13,613 bases of DNA from Fimadaptatus sp050946055 (GTDB lineage Bacteria; Bacillota; Clostridia; Christensenellales; Aristaeellaceae). Positions 1 through 6,790 of the stretch are shown here, piece after piece. The notes under the pieces are model-generated. The model was not told the DNA's origin. It did no database searches and was given only the letters and a program-made list of their open reading frames with translations. The stretch covers positions 1-13,613 of the forward strand of contig JBMNUB010000063.1 of assembly GCA_050946055.1 (NCBI GenBank), written 5' to 3'. Numbering within the stretch: the first letter of the stretch is position 1; every line of letters begins with the position of its first letter. The translations under genes and the position numbers were made by a program.

Positions 1-2
1 CA

Positions 3-119
3 TTGAATGTGATAAAGCGATATCAATCGGATACAGGCACTAAGCGGCCCATGTCTAAGATTATGTTTGATTGCCTGCTTGAGGCTTCTACTATTATGAA
101 GGTCTTGGGGGAAAGTTGA
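3..119 (+). CDS. possible 3' end of an upstream gene (weak)
   Basis: This frame is open from the window edge to a TGA at 117-119, giving about 38 residues that end MKVLGES. I recognise no domain. The codons are more AT-rich than in the genes to the right, and an open stretch of this length is not rare by chance. It could be the C-terminus of a gene beginning outside the window or simply non-coding DNA. Confidence 0.18.
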   Translation: MNVIKRYQSDTGTKRPMSKIMFDCLLEASTIMKVLGES

Positions 120-124
120 TTTCC

Positions 125-142
125 GTGCGGCGTGCGCCGCAC
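125..142. other. short GC-rich hairpin
   Basis: GTGCGGC and GCCGCAC form a perfect 7-bp stem around a GTGC loop. No T-run follows on either strand, so it is not a convincing intrinsic terminator. It lies 15 bp upstream of the -35 box of the HAD gene. Confidence 0.35.
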
Positions 143-156
143 AGGGCTTGCCACGA

Positions 157-186
157 TTGACAAACGCGTGCATAAAATGCTATGAT
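157..186 (+). promoter_or_regulatory. sigma70-type promoter of the HAD phosphatase gene
   Basis: A perfect -35 box TTGACA (157-162) is followed by an 18-bp spacer and the -10 box TATGAT (181-186). Transcription would begin near 193, just ahead of the ribosome binding site at 206-212, giving a leader of under 30 nt. Confidence 0.72.
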
Positions 187-220
187 ATGCAAATCAACTG
201 ATAGCGGGGAGGGCTTGTCA

Positions 221-898
221 ATGGGCTATCGCGCCGCGCTGTTCGATTTGGACGGCACGCTGCTGGACTCCATGGGAATGTGGGCGGAGATAGACGCAAG
301 GTCGCTGGGCGCAAGGGGCATCCGTCCCGTGCCGCCCGACTATCAGCAGGCCGTGGCCGCCATGCGCATAGACGAGGCCGCCATATACACAATAGCCCGC
401 TTCGGCCTCAGCGACACGCCCCAGAGCCTGCGCTCCGAATGGCTGGACATGGCGCGCCGTGAATACGAGGACAACATCTGTCTAAAGCCGCATGCGCTGT
501 CGCTGCTCAAGGCGCTGCGCGCGCGCGGCATACTGACAGGCACGGTCAGCACGCTGACCCGGGACCAGTTCGAGCCGCCGCTAAGGCGCTGCGGTGCATA
601 CGATCTGTTTGACGCATTCACCTCGGCCAGCGAGGTGCCGCGCGGCAAGGCTTACCCGGACGCATATCTGATTGCGGCGGGCAGACTGGGCGTAAGCCCG
701 GACGAATGCATAATGTACGACGACATGCCCGAGGCGCTGGGCGGCGCGCGGGCGGCGGGCATGTTCACGGTGGGCGTGAGCGATCCGCATGCGCGCGTTA
801 CGCATCAGGAACTATGCCGCGCCGCGCACAGGTGCATAGACGGCCTTGCGGGCGAGGCTGCGCGCTGGGCAGAGGGGCGCGAGGGCGTATTGGACTGA
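221..898 (+). CDS. HAD-superfamily hydrolase (phosphatase / phosphomutase-like)
   Basis: This encodes a 225-aa cytoplasmic HAD hydrolase of the subfamily I type, which includes beta-phosphoglucomutase and phosphoglycolate phosphatase. Motif I is FDLDGTLLDS, with the nucleophile D9 and acid/base D11. A helical cap follows at about residues 17-85. The motif II Ser/Thr lies near VSTLT (109-113), the motif III lysine is K143, and the motif IV acidic pair is D167-D168 in IMYDDMPEA. The family transfers phosphate through an aspartyl-phosphate with Mg2+. The substrate cannot be told from sequence. The ATG at 221 was chosen because GGGGAGG (206-212) sits 8 nt before it; an in-frame ATG at 182 lies inside the -10 box. 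The gene has its own promoter and no clear terminator, so readthrough into the next gene is possible. Confidence 0.9.
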   Translation: MGYRAALFDLDGTLLDSMGMWAEIDARSLGARGIRPVPPDYQQAVAAMRIDEAAIYTIARFGLSDTPQSLRSEWLDMARREYEDNICLKPHALSLLKALRARGILTGTVSTLTRDQFEPPLRRCGAYDLFDAFTSASEVPRGKAYPDAYLIAAGRLGVSPDECIMYDDMPEALGGARAAGMFTVGVSDPHARVTHQELCRAAHRCIDGLAGEAARWAEGREGVLD

Positions 899-1100
899 TT
901 TTAGGCGCGGCCATGCGGCGTTAGCTGATGCGCGCATAAAGGCATAGCACAGTGCGGCGGCATTCATGTTCCATTGCGCAGACAGCGATACACACGGCGG
1001 CATGGACGCGCGATATTGGCACAATGCACATGCGCGCAGCAACTTCATCGGGACGCGGCAAGGCTGCCACGGACTTGGGCGCAGGGGGGGGAGGCGCATC

Positions 1101-2222
1101 ATGGAATACTGGGACATATACGACATACACAGGCGCAAGCTGGGCTACTGTCTGGCGCGCTGCACAGGCGCGGAGCTGCCCGAGGGCTGCACCTGCCGCG
1201 CGGCGCTGGCCGACACCGGCAAGCTCGACCTGCGCCCGGAGGAATACCACCTTTCGGTACACATATGGTTCATAAACGCGCGCGGCGAGCTGCTCATACA
1301 AAAGCGCGCTGAGAACAAGCGGCACATGCCCGGAGTATGGGCGGCCTGCGGCGGCGCGGTAATGGCGGGCGAGGATTCGCTGACCGCCGCCGTGCGCGAG
1401 AGCTATGAGGAGATGGGCATAATCGTCGATCCCGCAAGGCTCGTGCGCATACTCACCTATACGTCTCCCGAGCGCCATTCGCACATGGACGTATACATGT
1501 ACCGCTACGAATGCGACCCGGACGCGCTGACGCTGCAGGAGGAGGAAGTGTCGCGCGCGGGCTGGTTCCCGCTGGAGGCGTTGACCGGCAAGACCTTCAC
1601 CGACGAGCAGTTCCGCCGCTATACATACATGGACATACTCTACTCGCTGGTCAAGTCGCACGCCGACTGGCGGCGGCGCGGCTTCATGCCCGGACACAGG
1701 CATTCCCGACCCGAGCCCGCCGACGTATACGACATGCGCGGCAACAGGACCGGGCGCAAGGCCGACCGCTCCGATGCACTGCCGTTCGGCGACTACCTGT
1801 GGAGCATACATGTATGGTTCATAGGCTCGGACGGGCAGGCGCTGCTCCAGCGGCGCTCCATGCACTGCACATGGCGACCGGGCGACTTTGCCGCGCTGGG
1901 CGGCGGCGTAATGGCGGGCGAAACGCCCATGGAGGCGGCGCGCCGCGAGGTCATGGAGGAGATGGGCGTCTCGCTGGACGAGCGCAACACCTTCCAGTTG
2001 TGTCAGTACGTGGACGAGCAGAGCCTATGCACGGTATACGTGGCCAATCAGGACGTGGCCAGCGAGGAGCTGCACCTCAACCGCGAGGAGGTCTCCGCCG
2101 TGCAGTTCGTAAGCGCAGACATGCTAAGCGCCTACAGCAGCGCGGACAACTTCCTGCGCCCGCTGTACCTGCCCATGGTGACCAGCGCCATGCGCGTTAT
2201 AGAGCGCTCCCGGCACATATGA
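1101..2222 (+). CDS. tandem double-Nudix hydrolase
   Basis: This 373-aa protein carries two full Nudix domains. The first Nudix box spans residues 85-107 (G85, E91, R99-E100, E103-E104, G106) and the second spans 268-290. Both fit GX5EX7REUXEEXGU except that one hydrophobic position is Ser in the first. Each domain opens with the same block, WDIYDIHRRKLG at 4-15 and VYDMRGNRTG at 209-218, and each has an HIWF or HVWF strand before the box, so the protein looks like an internal duplication. The start blocks resemble Nudix proteins related to isopentenyl-diphosphate isomerase (YfcD-like). Such enzymes cleave nucleoside-diphosphate-linked substrates with Mg2+; the substrate here is unknown. The ATG at 1101 follows a G-rich Shine-Dalgarno (1084-1093). 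The frame is open back to an ATG at 966, but that has no good ribosome site. Cysteines 21, 30 and 32 cluster near the N-terminus. The stop codon overlaps the first unit of the repeat array. Confidence 0.88.
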   Translation: MEYWDIYDIHRRKLGYCLARCTGAELPEGCTCRAALADTGKLDLRPEEYHLSVHIWFINARGELLIQKRAENKRHMPGVWAACGGAVMAGEDSLTAAVRESYEEMGIIVDPARLVRILTYTSPERHSHMDVYMYRYECDPDALTLQEEEVSRAGWFPLEALTGKTFTDEQFRRYTYMDILYSLVKSHADWRRRGFMPGHRHSRPEPADVYDMRGNRTGRKADRSDALPFGDYLWSIHVWFIGSDGQALLQRRSMHCTWRPGDFAALGGGVMAGETPMEAARREVMEEMGVSLDERNTFQLCQYVDEQSLCTVYVANQDVASEELHLNREEVSAVQFVSADMLSAYSSADNFLRPLYLPMVTSAMRVIERSRHI

Positions 2223-2604
2223 CGAGGGGCGTTAGTTCGCACCCGCCGCATGCATGGCGTGGGACGTTAGTTCGCGCTCGCTGTATGCATGACGAGGGGC
2301 GTTAGTTCGCACTCGCCGCATGCATGGCGTGGGGCGCTAGTTCGTGCTCGTCGTGTGCATTACGAGGGACGTTAGTTTGCGCTCGCTGTATGCATGACGA
2401 GGGGCGTTAGTTCGCACTCGCCGCATGCATGGCACGGGGCGCTAGTTCGCGCTCGCCGTGTGCATTACGAGGGACGTTAGTTTGCGCTCGCTGTATGCAT
2501 GACGAGGGGCGTTAGTTTCGCTTGCCGCATGCATGACAAGGAGCGTTAGTTCGCACTCGCCGCATGCATGGCACGGGGCGCTAGTTCGCGCTCGCCGTGT
2601 GCAT
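2221..2604. repeat. tandem array of eleven 35-bp repeats
   Basis: Eleven head-to-tail units begin at 2221, 2256, 2291, 2326, 2361, 2396, 2431, 2466, 2501, 2535 and 2570. All are 35 bp except the ninth, which is 34 bp. A degenerate twelfth unit may follow at 2605-2639. Each unit has a core like GGGGCGTTAGTTCGC and ends in TGCAT, often GCATGCAT. Units 3 and 6 are identical, as are units 5 and 8 and units 7 and 11. Units 3-5 and 6-8 therefore form a 105-bp higher-order repeat with only 4 differences. The period is not a multiple of three and no frame looks like a real protein, so the array is non-coding. GGCG and CGCC within most units could pair as small hairpins. Confidence 0.95.
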
Positions 2605-2651
2605 GGCAGTGCGCGAGATGCTAAGTTCACGACATGCACACTGCATGCGCC

Positions 2652-2695
2652 AAAAAGCCATCGCACCCAACGTATATGCTGTTGGGCGCGATGGC
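2652..2695 (-). terminator. intrinsic terminator of the MgtC/SapB gene
   Basis: Arms at 2657-2671 and 2681-2695 pair over 15 positions with one mismatch around a 9-nt loop. Read on the minus strand the hairpin is followed by TTTTT (2656-2652). It lies about 120 nt past the stop codon of the minus-strand MgtC-like gene. On the plus strand no T-run follows, so it should not stop transcription coming from the double-Nudix gene. Confidence 0.8.
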
Positions 2696-2818
2696 AATAA
2701 TATCTGGCTGCATAATCGGGATGCAGCGCCGTTTGACAGGCGATGTCCATGTGCGCATACCTGCAACCGGCATGCCATCGGCGGGCATGTTTGGCGGCGC
2801 GCAGGGCCTATGCACGCA

Positions 2819-3493
2819 TCAGGTGTTCATGGTGGATACGCTCATTATGTTGGGGAACTCGGATATGTCCTGCACTATGTCGGCATAGGACAGTTCGCGC
2901 GGCAGATGAAGCACGTATGTATTGGTGTACACGTTGTTGGGCTGACGGTTGTCCACGTGGAAGTCGAGATCCTCTACGCGGATATTGTGTCTGGCGAGGT
3001 ATTCGTTCAAGTAGTCCATGGTCTCCTTGCGGTGTATAAACTGAACCTCGACCTTCTTGACCGCGTTGACGTGGACTATGCGTGCCAGCGCGCTCAGCAC
3101 TATCATTACCAGCGCGCAGCCTATGCCCGCTATCCAATAGTAGCCCAGACCCACGGCCAGCCCCAGACAGGCCGCGTTCCACAGCGACGCCGCCGTGGTG
3201 AGGCCAGCCACGCGCTTTTGCGTCATGAATATCGTACCCGCACCCAGAAAGCCTATGCCCGACACCACCTGCGCTATCATGCGGCCCATGTTGAGGGTTA
3301 CGTTGGTCGCGCCGGAGGCGATTATGCGCGCCTGCATCTCCGTCTCTATCATGGCTATCATGCACGCGCCCAGGCACACCAGCACATGCGTGCGCATGCC
3401 CGCCGGGCGATTCTTGCGTTCGCGCTCTATGCCTATCACGGTGCCTATAAGCAGCGCGATGCTTGTGCGCAATATCACTACATAAACAGGCAT
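2819..3493 (-). CDS. MgtC/SapB family membrane protein
   Basis: This 224-aa protein has the MgtC/SapB signature. A first hydrophobic segment (about 5-22) leads into GIERERKNRPAGMRTHVLVC (21-40), then VSGIGFLGAGTIF (77-89) and VAGLTTAASLW (95-105), with four to five membrane segments over residues 1-140. A soluble ACT-like tail follows at about 145-224. Family members are inner-membrane proteins linked to growth in low Mg2+, acid stress and virulence in some pathogens; the biochemical role in a commensal is open. The ATG at 3493 is preceded by GGGAGGG at 7 nt spacing. The frame extends upstream to 3607, but that part is not MgtC-like and runs across the promoter. The gene is transcribed alone, convergent with the double-Nudix gene and divergent from the Nudix gene at 3831. 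The leader is only about 25 nt, too short for a Mg2+-sensing leader like that of Salmonella mgtC. Confidence 0.92.
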   Translation of the reverse strand: MPVYVVILRTSIALLIGTVIGIERERKNRPAGMRTHVLVCLGACMIAMIETEMQARIIASGATNVTLNMGRMIAQVVSGIGFLGAGTIFMTQKRVAGLTTAASLWNAACLGLAVGLGYYWIAGIGCALVMIVLSALARIVHVNAVKKVEVQFIHRKETMDYLNEYLARHNIRVEDLDFHVDNRQPNNVYTNTYVLHLPRELSYADIVQDISEFPNIMSVSTMNT

Positions 3494-3524
3494 CTTCACG
3501 CCCTCCCGGTCAAATAATGGATGG

Positions 3525-3553
3525 ATTATATCACAAAGTACGGCGCATTTCAA
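3525..3553 (-). promoter_or_regulatory. promoter of the MgtC/SapB gene
   Basis: On the minus strand a -35 box TTGAAA (3553-3548) and a perfect -10 box TATAAT (3530-3525) are separated by exactly 17 bp. The predicted start is near 3518, a few nucleotides before the GGGAGGG ribosome site of the gene. Confidence 0.8.
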
Positions 3554-3587
3554 CGTCAGCGGGCGATGTTTGCTGCGCACGCACGCT

Positions 3588-3705
3588 ATCCGCCTGCCGG
3601 GATTCAAGCAAGCCTGCGGGCATTCCCGCAGATGTTTGGCGCATCGCGCAACTTAAAGCCGCGCTGAGCGTGCAATCCGCCTGCCGGGGGTTAAGTTAGC
3701 CTGCG
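3588..3705. repeat. pair of degenerate 31-bp direct repeats
   Basis: Positions 3588-3618 and 3675-3705 match at 26 of 31 bases, sharing ATCCGCCTGCCGGG at one end and AGCCTGCG at the other, with starts 87 bp apart. The first copy overlaps a perfect 7-bp hairpin, CTGCGGG / CCCGCAG (3614-3631). The rest of the gene-free stretch 3494-3830 holds only the MgtC promoter and a possible isolated -10 box TACAAT (3737-3742). I see no clear promoter for the Nudix gene downstream. Confidence 0.6.
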
Positions 3706-3830
3706 CCATATGCCGCTGCACAGCCCCGGCGGCTCATACAATATACCTATGCGCGCAGGGCGGGAGATGTGCGCCGCTAGGGTGCGCGCGGCAATGAAAG
3801 CAGCATCATTTGAAAAGGCGGTGTATCATA

Positions 3831-4379
3831 ATGAACATGGAACATCTCAGGGAGGAGAAACTGAGCAGCGAGCGCGTATTCGACGGGGCGCTGCTGCACA
3901 TAGAGCATTGGCGGGTGCGCCTGCCCGACGGCAAGACCGCGCTGCGCGAGATAGCGCGCCATCTGGGTGCGGTGGCCGTCGTGCCGGTGGATGAGGATGG
4001 TTGCGTGACGGTCGTTTACCAGTACCGTCCCGCCGTGGGGCGCGTGATGCTGGAGATACCCGCAGGCAAGCTGGACTATGCCGGCGAGGATCGCCTGGAG
4101 GCCGCTCAGCGCGAGCTGCGCGAGGAGACCGGTCTCAGCGCGAGCGAGTGGACGCGCCTTAGCGACATAGTACCCTCGCCGGGCTATCTCACCGAGCGCA
4201 TCACGCTGTATATGGCGCGCGGGCTGAGTCAGGGCGAAACCGAGCCAGACGCGGACGAGTTCCTGAACATAGACAGGCTGCCGCTTAAGGAACTGGTGGA
4301 GCGCGTCATGCGCGGCGAGATAGAGGATGCCAAGACACAGGCGGCGCTGCTCATGGCGGCGCGCGCGCTGGGCATATGA
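3831..4379 (+). CDS. Nudix hydrolase, ADP-ribose pyrophosphatase type
   Basis: This 182-aa protein resembles bacterial ADP-ribose pyrophosphatases (NudF type), which split ADP-ribose into AMP and ribose 5-phosphate using Mg2+. Family marks are the strand VVYQYRPAVG (61-70), the block EIPAGKL (75-81), the Nudix helix RELREETG (94-101) and SPGYLTERITLYMA (116-129), the last typical of this subfamily. The Nudix box has six rather than five residues between G79 and E86, a one-residue insertion. I chose the ATG at 3831 because AAGGCGG lies about 10 nt ahead; an ATG two codons later or a TTG at 3810 are alternatives. The stop codon overlaps the start of the phosphodiesterase gene (ATGA), so the two are translationally coupled. 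Seven of its eight Ile codons are ATA. Confidence 0.88.
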   Translation: MNMEHLREEKLSSERVFDGALLHIEHWRVRLPDGKTALREIARHLGAVAVVPVDEDGCVTVVYQYRPAVGRVMLEIPAGKLDYAGEDRLEAAQRELREETGLSASEWTRLSDIVPSPGYLTERITLYMARGLSQGETEPDADEFLNIDRLPLKELVERVMRGEIEDAKTQAALLMAARALGI

Positions 4380-5191
4380 CACCATGGCTGATAGCGGCGC
4401 TGATATGCGCGCTGCTCATAGCCGCGCTGCCGCCCATAATGGCGAGGCCGCGCGACGAGTTCACCGAGCGAGCGCGCTTTCTCAGCGCACCGGTAGCGCA
4501 CAGAGGCTTGCACGGCATTGCGCCTGAGAACTCACTTCCGGCCTTCGACGCGGCGGCGCGCGCTGGCTTTGCAATAGAGCTGGACGTGCGCCTCTGCCGC
4601 GACGGGCTGATAGTGCTGCACGACGGCAACATGACAAGGCCCTTGGGCGTGGACGCGCGCGCCCGCGACCTTACGATAAGCGAGATACAGTCGCGTCCGC
4701 TTATGGGCACAGCCGAGCATGCGCCCACGTTTGCCGAGGCGCTCGACTGCGTGGCCGGGCGCGTGCCGCTGGTGATAGAGCTAAAGCGCGGCGGCGGGCG
4801 CAGGCTTACCAGCGCCGTGGCCGCAGAGCTGCGCGGCTATGACGGCGCTTACTGCTTGGAATCATTCGATCCCTTGCTGCTGCGCGAGTGCCGCAGGCTG
4901 CTGCCCAACGTGCCTCGCGGACTGCTGGCGCTGTCGCCGTGCTCGGCATTCAGGCGCATGGGGCCTGCCGGCTGGATATTTGCGCAGCTGCTCGCCTGTC
5001 CCTTGGCGCGGCCACACTTCATCTCCTGCGAATGCTGCGACGCACCCTCGCGCGGGCTGCGCGTCTGGCGCGCCCATGGCGGATGCTGCGCGCTGTGGAC
5101 GGTGCGCGGGCTGGCTGAGGCGCGCAGGGCTATATCGCGCGGCGACATGGCCATATTCGAACCGCTGCCCGGCGACAGCATGGACATCTGA
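4376..5191 (+). CDS. glycerophosphodiester phosphodiesterase, membrane-anchored
   Basis: This 271-aa protein belongs to the GDPD (GlpQ/UgpQ) family, which hydrolyses glycerophosphodiesters to glycerol 3-phosphate and an alcohol. Residues 4-23 form one hydrophobic segment, probably an N-terminal membrane anchor or uncleaved signal. The catalytic domain begins AHRGLHGIAPENS (41-53) and has the expected H42-R43, E51-N52, E68 and D70 in IELDV, and H82-D83 in LHDGNMTRPLG. The strand VIELK (about residue 130) follows. C-terminal WTVR and a short final stretch match the end of the TIM-barrel fold. The start codon lies inside the end of the preceding Nudix gene (ATGA overlap), so the pair forms one transcription unit. 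The C-terminal third is rich in Cys and Arg and less conserved in appearance. No clear terminator is seen between this gene and the secreted protein; only a weak GC-rich fold near 5247-5264 exists. Confidence 0.88.
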   Translation: MTPWLIAALICALLIAALPPIMARPRDEFTERARFLSAPVAHRGLHGIAPENSLPAFDAAARAGFAIELDVRLCRDGLIVLHDGNMTRPLGVDARARDLTISEIQSRPLMGTAEHAPTFAEALDCVAGRVPLVIELKRGGGRRLTSAVAAELRGYDGAYCLESFDPLLLRECRRLLPNVPRGLLALSPCSAFRRMGPAGWIFAQLLACPLARPHFISCECCDAPSRGLRVWRAHGGCCALWTVRGLAEARRAISRGDMAIFEPLPGDSMDI

Positions 5192-5479
5192 CGCGAGCGG
5201 GCTTAGGGCAGCCGGACGCGCCTATTGCCCCGCGCTTGCACAAGCCAGCGGTGCGCTGCCGCTTTAGTGTGAGTGTGCGCGGCAATGTCCGGGCATGATA
5301 GCGCCGCCCGCCTGCTCAGGCATGCTACCCCCATCATGCCTGCCAGCGCTCGTCATAAAACTCTTACGCGCATCTCTATGGATAATTTGAACAAAATCGC
5401 TGTCAATATCGTCCAAATCATACAAGCAATCGCAAGTGTATGGACGCATAAGCCTACGACAATTTGGGAGGTAGATAAC

Positions 5480-6466
5480 ATGAAGAAGAACATTCGCAAT
5501 ATACTGGCCTGCACCCTTGCCGCCATGATGCTGGCTTCCGGCGCAGCCATGGCAGACGGCGCGCAGGACCCTGCCGCTGATGACGGCATCGCCAGCAACG
5601 AATCCGTGAGTATAAACGGAGACGCCAAGGATGTGCCTCTGGCGAACGCCCCCTCGCTGGATCAGGTGGCCGGAGCCAACACGGCCAGTGCCATAATGAG
5701 CAGGCACTCCTCGTTTGCGCGCTACACCGCAGTGTACTCCTACGCGGAAGGCCAGACCAGCGAGCGCGATTACATGAGCGCGCTGGTGGGCATAGACGGC
5801 GGTCAGGCGCTCTATGAGGACAATGGCGCGCTGGCATACGTATACGATGGCGCAAACCGCTACATGATGTACCCCGACGGCGAGATGGGCGTGAACATAT
5901 CGCTGGACGGCGAGCTGAAGAACTATTACGACGCACAGGTAGCCGCCATGAACCTGTATGCCAATTACGAGGGCGAGCAGCTGGTGTCCTGCGTGAGCAA
6001 GGGCGGCAATTACGTGCTGACCACCGAGATATCCCATGCCGATTACAGCGCTGCCACCGGCCAGAGCTTCGACTTTGACGATTCGGCCACGATAGTCACC
6101 GAGCTGATCGTGGAGGGCAAGCTGCTGGAAGTGCAGTCCTGGAAGGTGAGCGCGCGCGTAGCCGACGGGCTGGAGATCGCGCTGATAGACGGCTCCGTGA
6201 CCTATGACTCGACCGCGCTGCCCGAGGGCTATTACACCATGGCTCAGCCCGCTGCCACCCGCAGCATAACGCTGGTGACCGACCCCGAGTCCGATGCCGC
6301 CGCCGAGCATGTGTTCACCATAGCTGAGGGCGCCGTCCCCTACATAATAGCGCCCGACGGCTACACCGTGTACGTCATAAAGAACGACCAATACATAGAG
6401 GCCGATGAGTCCGACATACCGGCGACCGGCGATGTAACGCTCTACATAGCGCCGATAACGCAATAA
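5480..6466 (+). CDS. secreted acidic protein of unknown function
   Basis: This 328-aa protein begins with a clear Sec signal peptide: MKKNIRN, a hydrophobic core to about residue 20, and a likely cut after AMA (residue 25). No lipobox is present. The mature chain is acidic and rich in Asp, Glu, Ala and Tyr. Its first part (about 65-240) alternates short strands such as YTAVYSYAEG, ALAYVYDGANRYMMYPDG and YVLTTEI, which suggests a beta-rich fold. A LolA/LppX-like ligand-binding fold is possible, but that is a guess. A final block (about 265-328, ITLVTDPESDAA to VTLYIAPITQ) looks like a small separate beta domain. No sortase motif or membrane anchor is visible. The ATG at 5480 follows GGGAGGT at 8-9 nt; the frame is open back to 5273 without a comparable site. 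An intrinsic terminator follows closely. The promoter was not found with confidence. Confidence 0.82.
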   Translation: MKKNIRNILACTLAAMMLASGAAMADGAQDPAADDGIASNESVSINGDAKDVPLANAPSLDQVAGANTASAIMSRHSSFARYTAVYSYAEGQTSERDYMSALVGIDGGQALYEDNGALAYVYDGANRYMMYPDGEMGVNISLDGELKNYYDAQVAAMNLYANYEGEQLVSCVSKGGNYVLTTEISHADYSAATGQSFDFDDSATIVTELIVEGKLLEVQSWKVSARVADGLEIALIDGSVTYDSTALPEGYYTMAQPAATRSITLVTDPESDAAAEHVFTIAEGAVPYIIAPDGYTVYVIKNDQYIEADESDIPATGDVTLYIAPITQ

Positions 6467-6496
6467 CGCAGCATCACAAATCAGGTCTTAGTCCGA

Positions 6497-6535
6497 GCGC
6501 TGCCGCACATCATGGTGCGGCGGCGCGTTTTGTTT
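6497..6535 (+). terminator. intrinsic terminator after the secreted protein gene
   Basis: Arms 6497-6508 and 6515-6526 pair over 12 bp, with one T-G wobble, around a 6-nt loop. They are followed by GTTTTGTTT. It lies 30 nt past the stop codon of the secreted protein gene. Confidence 0.85.
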
Positions 6536-6760
6536 ACAGGCGGGCAATAGGGGGCATGCGCCTAATACAGCACACATGAAGCGAACAGCCGTCGCGCAAC
6601 CCAAGCGTACCTGAAAGGGGAGCTGTCACGTGAGTGGCCGAGGGGCAAACCCGCCTTGCTCATAGATGGTTTATCGCAAAAGGAATACGTGGTTGCTCAT
6701 TATAAACGCTTCTTCATCTTTCTCGAATGCATTTTCACATCGAGCCCTTTTATATGATTA
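6536..6760. other. gene-free stretch, possible gene remnant
   Basis: This segment between two convergent transcription units has no gene I can support. One plus-strand frame stays open for about 56 codons, ending with TGA near 6756, and reads YLKGELSREWPRGKPALLID in its middle, but it has no ATG or ribosome site and matches no family I know. The right half is clearly more AT-rich than the surrounding genes. AATAG-GGGGCAT near 6546-6557 has an imperfect inverted partner at 6837-6850, which could be chance or the ends of a small element. Confidence 0.4.
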
Positions 6761-6788
6761 GCTTGTCAAAAAATTCTTTTTGACAAGC
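6761..6788. repeat. perfect inverted repeat, hairpin 1 (12-bp arms)
   Basis: GCTTGTCAAAAA and TTTTTGACAAGC pair perfectly around an ATTC loop. It lies about 100 nt past the end of potD, on its downstream side, and is separated by only two bases from a second hairpin. It is not a classic terminator on either strand because no T-run follows the stem, though T residues lie in one arm. Confidence 0.85.
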
Positions 6789-6790
6789 AG

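Noticed and set aside
921..1865. 314-codon minus-strand open frame opposite the double-Nudix gene
   Set aside because: Antisense to two intact Nudix boxes; no ribosome site or protein family.
2221..2604. CRISPR array
   Set aside because: The units abut with no unique spacers, and no cas genes are present. It is a plain tandem repeat.
2442..2750. Repeat-encoded peptides (minus-strand frames through the 35-bp array)
   Set aside because: A 35-bp period shifts frame every unit, there is no ribosome site, and the 34-bp ninth unit would break any periodic protein.
2597..3517. 306-codon plus-strand open frame across the terminator and the MgtC gene
   Set aside because: It overlaps the MgtC/SapB gene antisense and starts in the repeat array. 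Promoter, terminator and family motifs all support the minus-strand gene.
5292..5341. GGCATGAT ... ATCATGCC inverted repeat upstream of the secreted protein gene
   Set aside because: Only 8 bp with a loop of more than 30 nt; not distinguishable from chance in GC-rich DNA.
5380..5440. Possible promoter for the secreted protein gene (TTGAAC, GATAAT boxes)
   Set aside because: No pair of boxes has acceptable spacing; the boxes occur in the wrong order or are 13-14 bp apart.
5264..6463. 399-codon minus-strand open frame opposite the secreted protein gene
   Set aside because: Shadow of the plus-strand gene, which has a signal peptide, ribosome site and terminator. The antisense product is Tyr/His/Val-rich with no recognisable domain.
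6620..6700. tRNA-like stretch (GAGTGGCCGAGGGG resembles a tRNA-Ser D-arm)
   Set aside because: No acceptor stem, anticodon stem or T-arm can be closed around it, and no CCA end is present.
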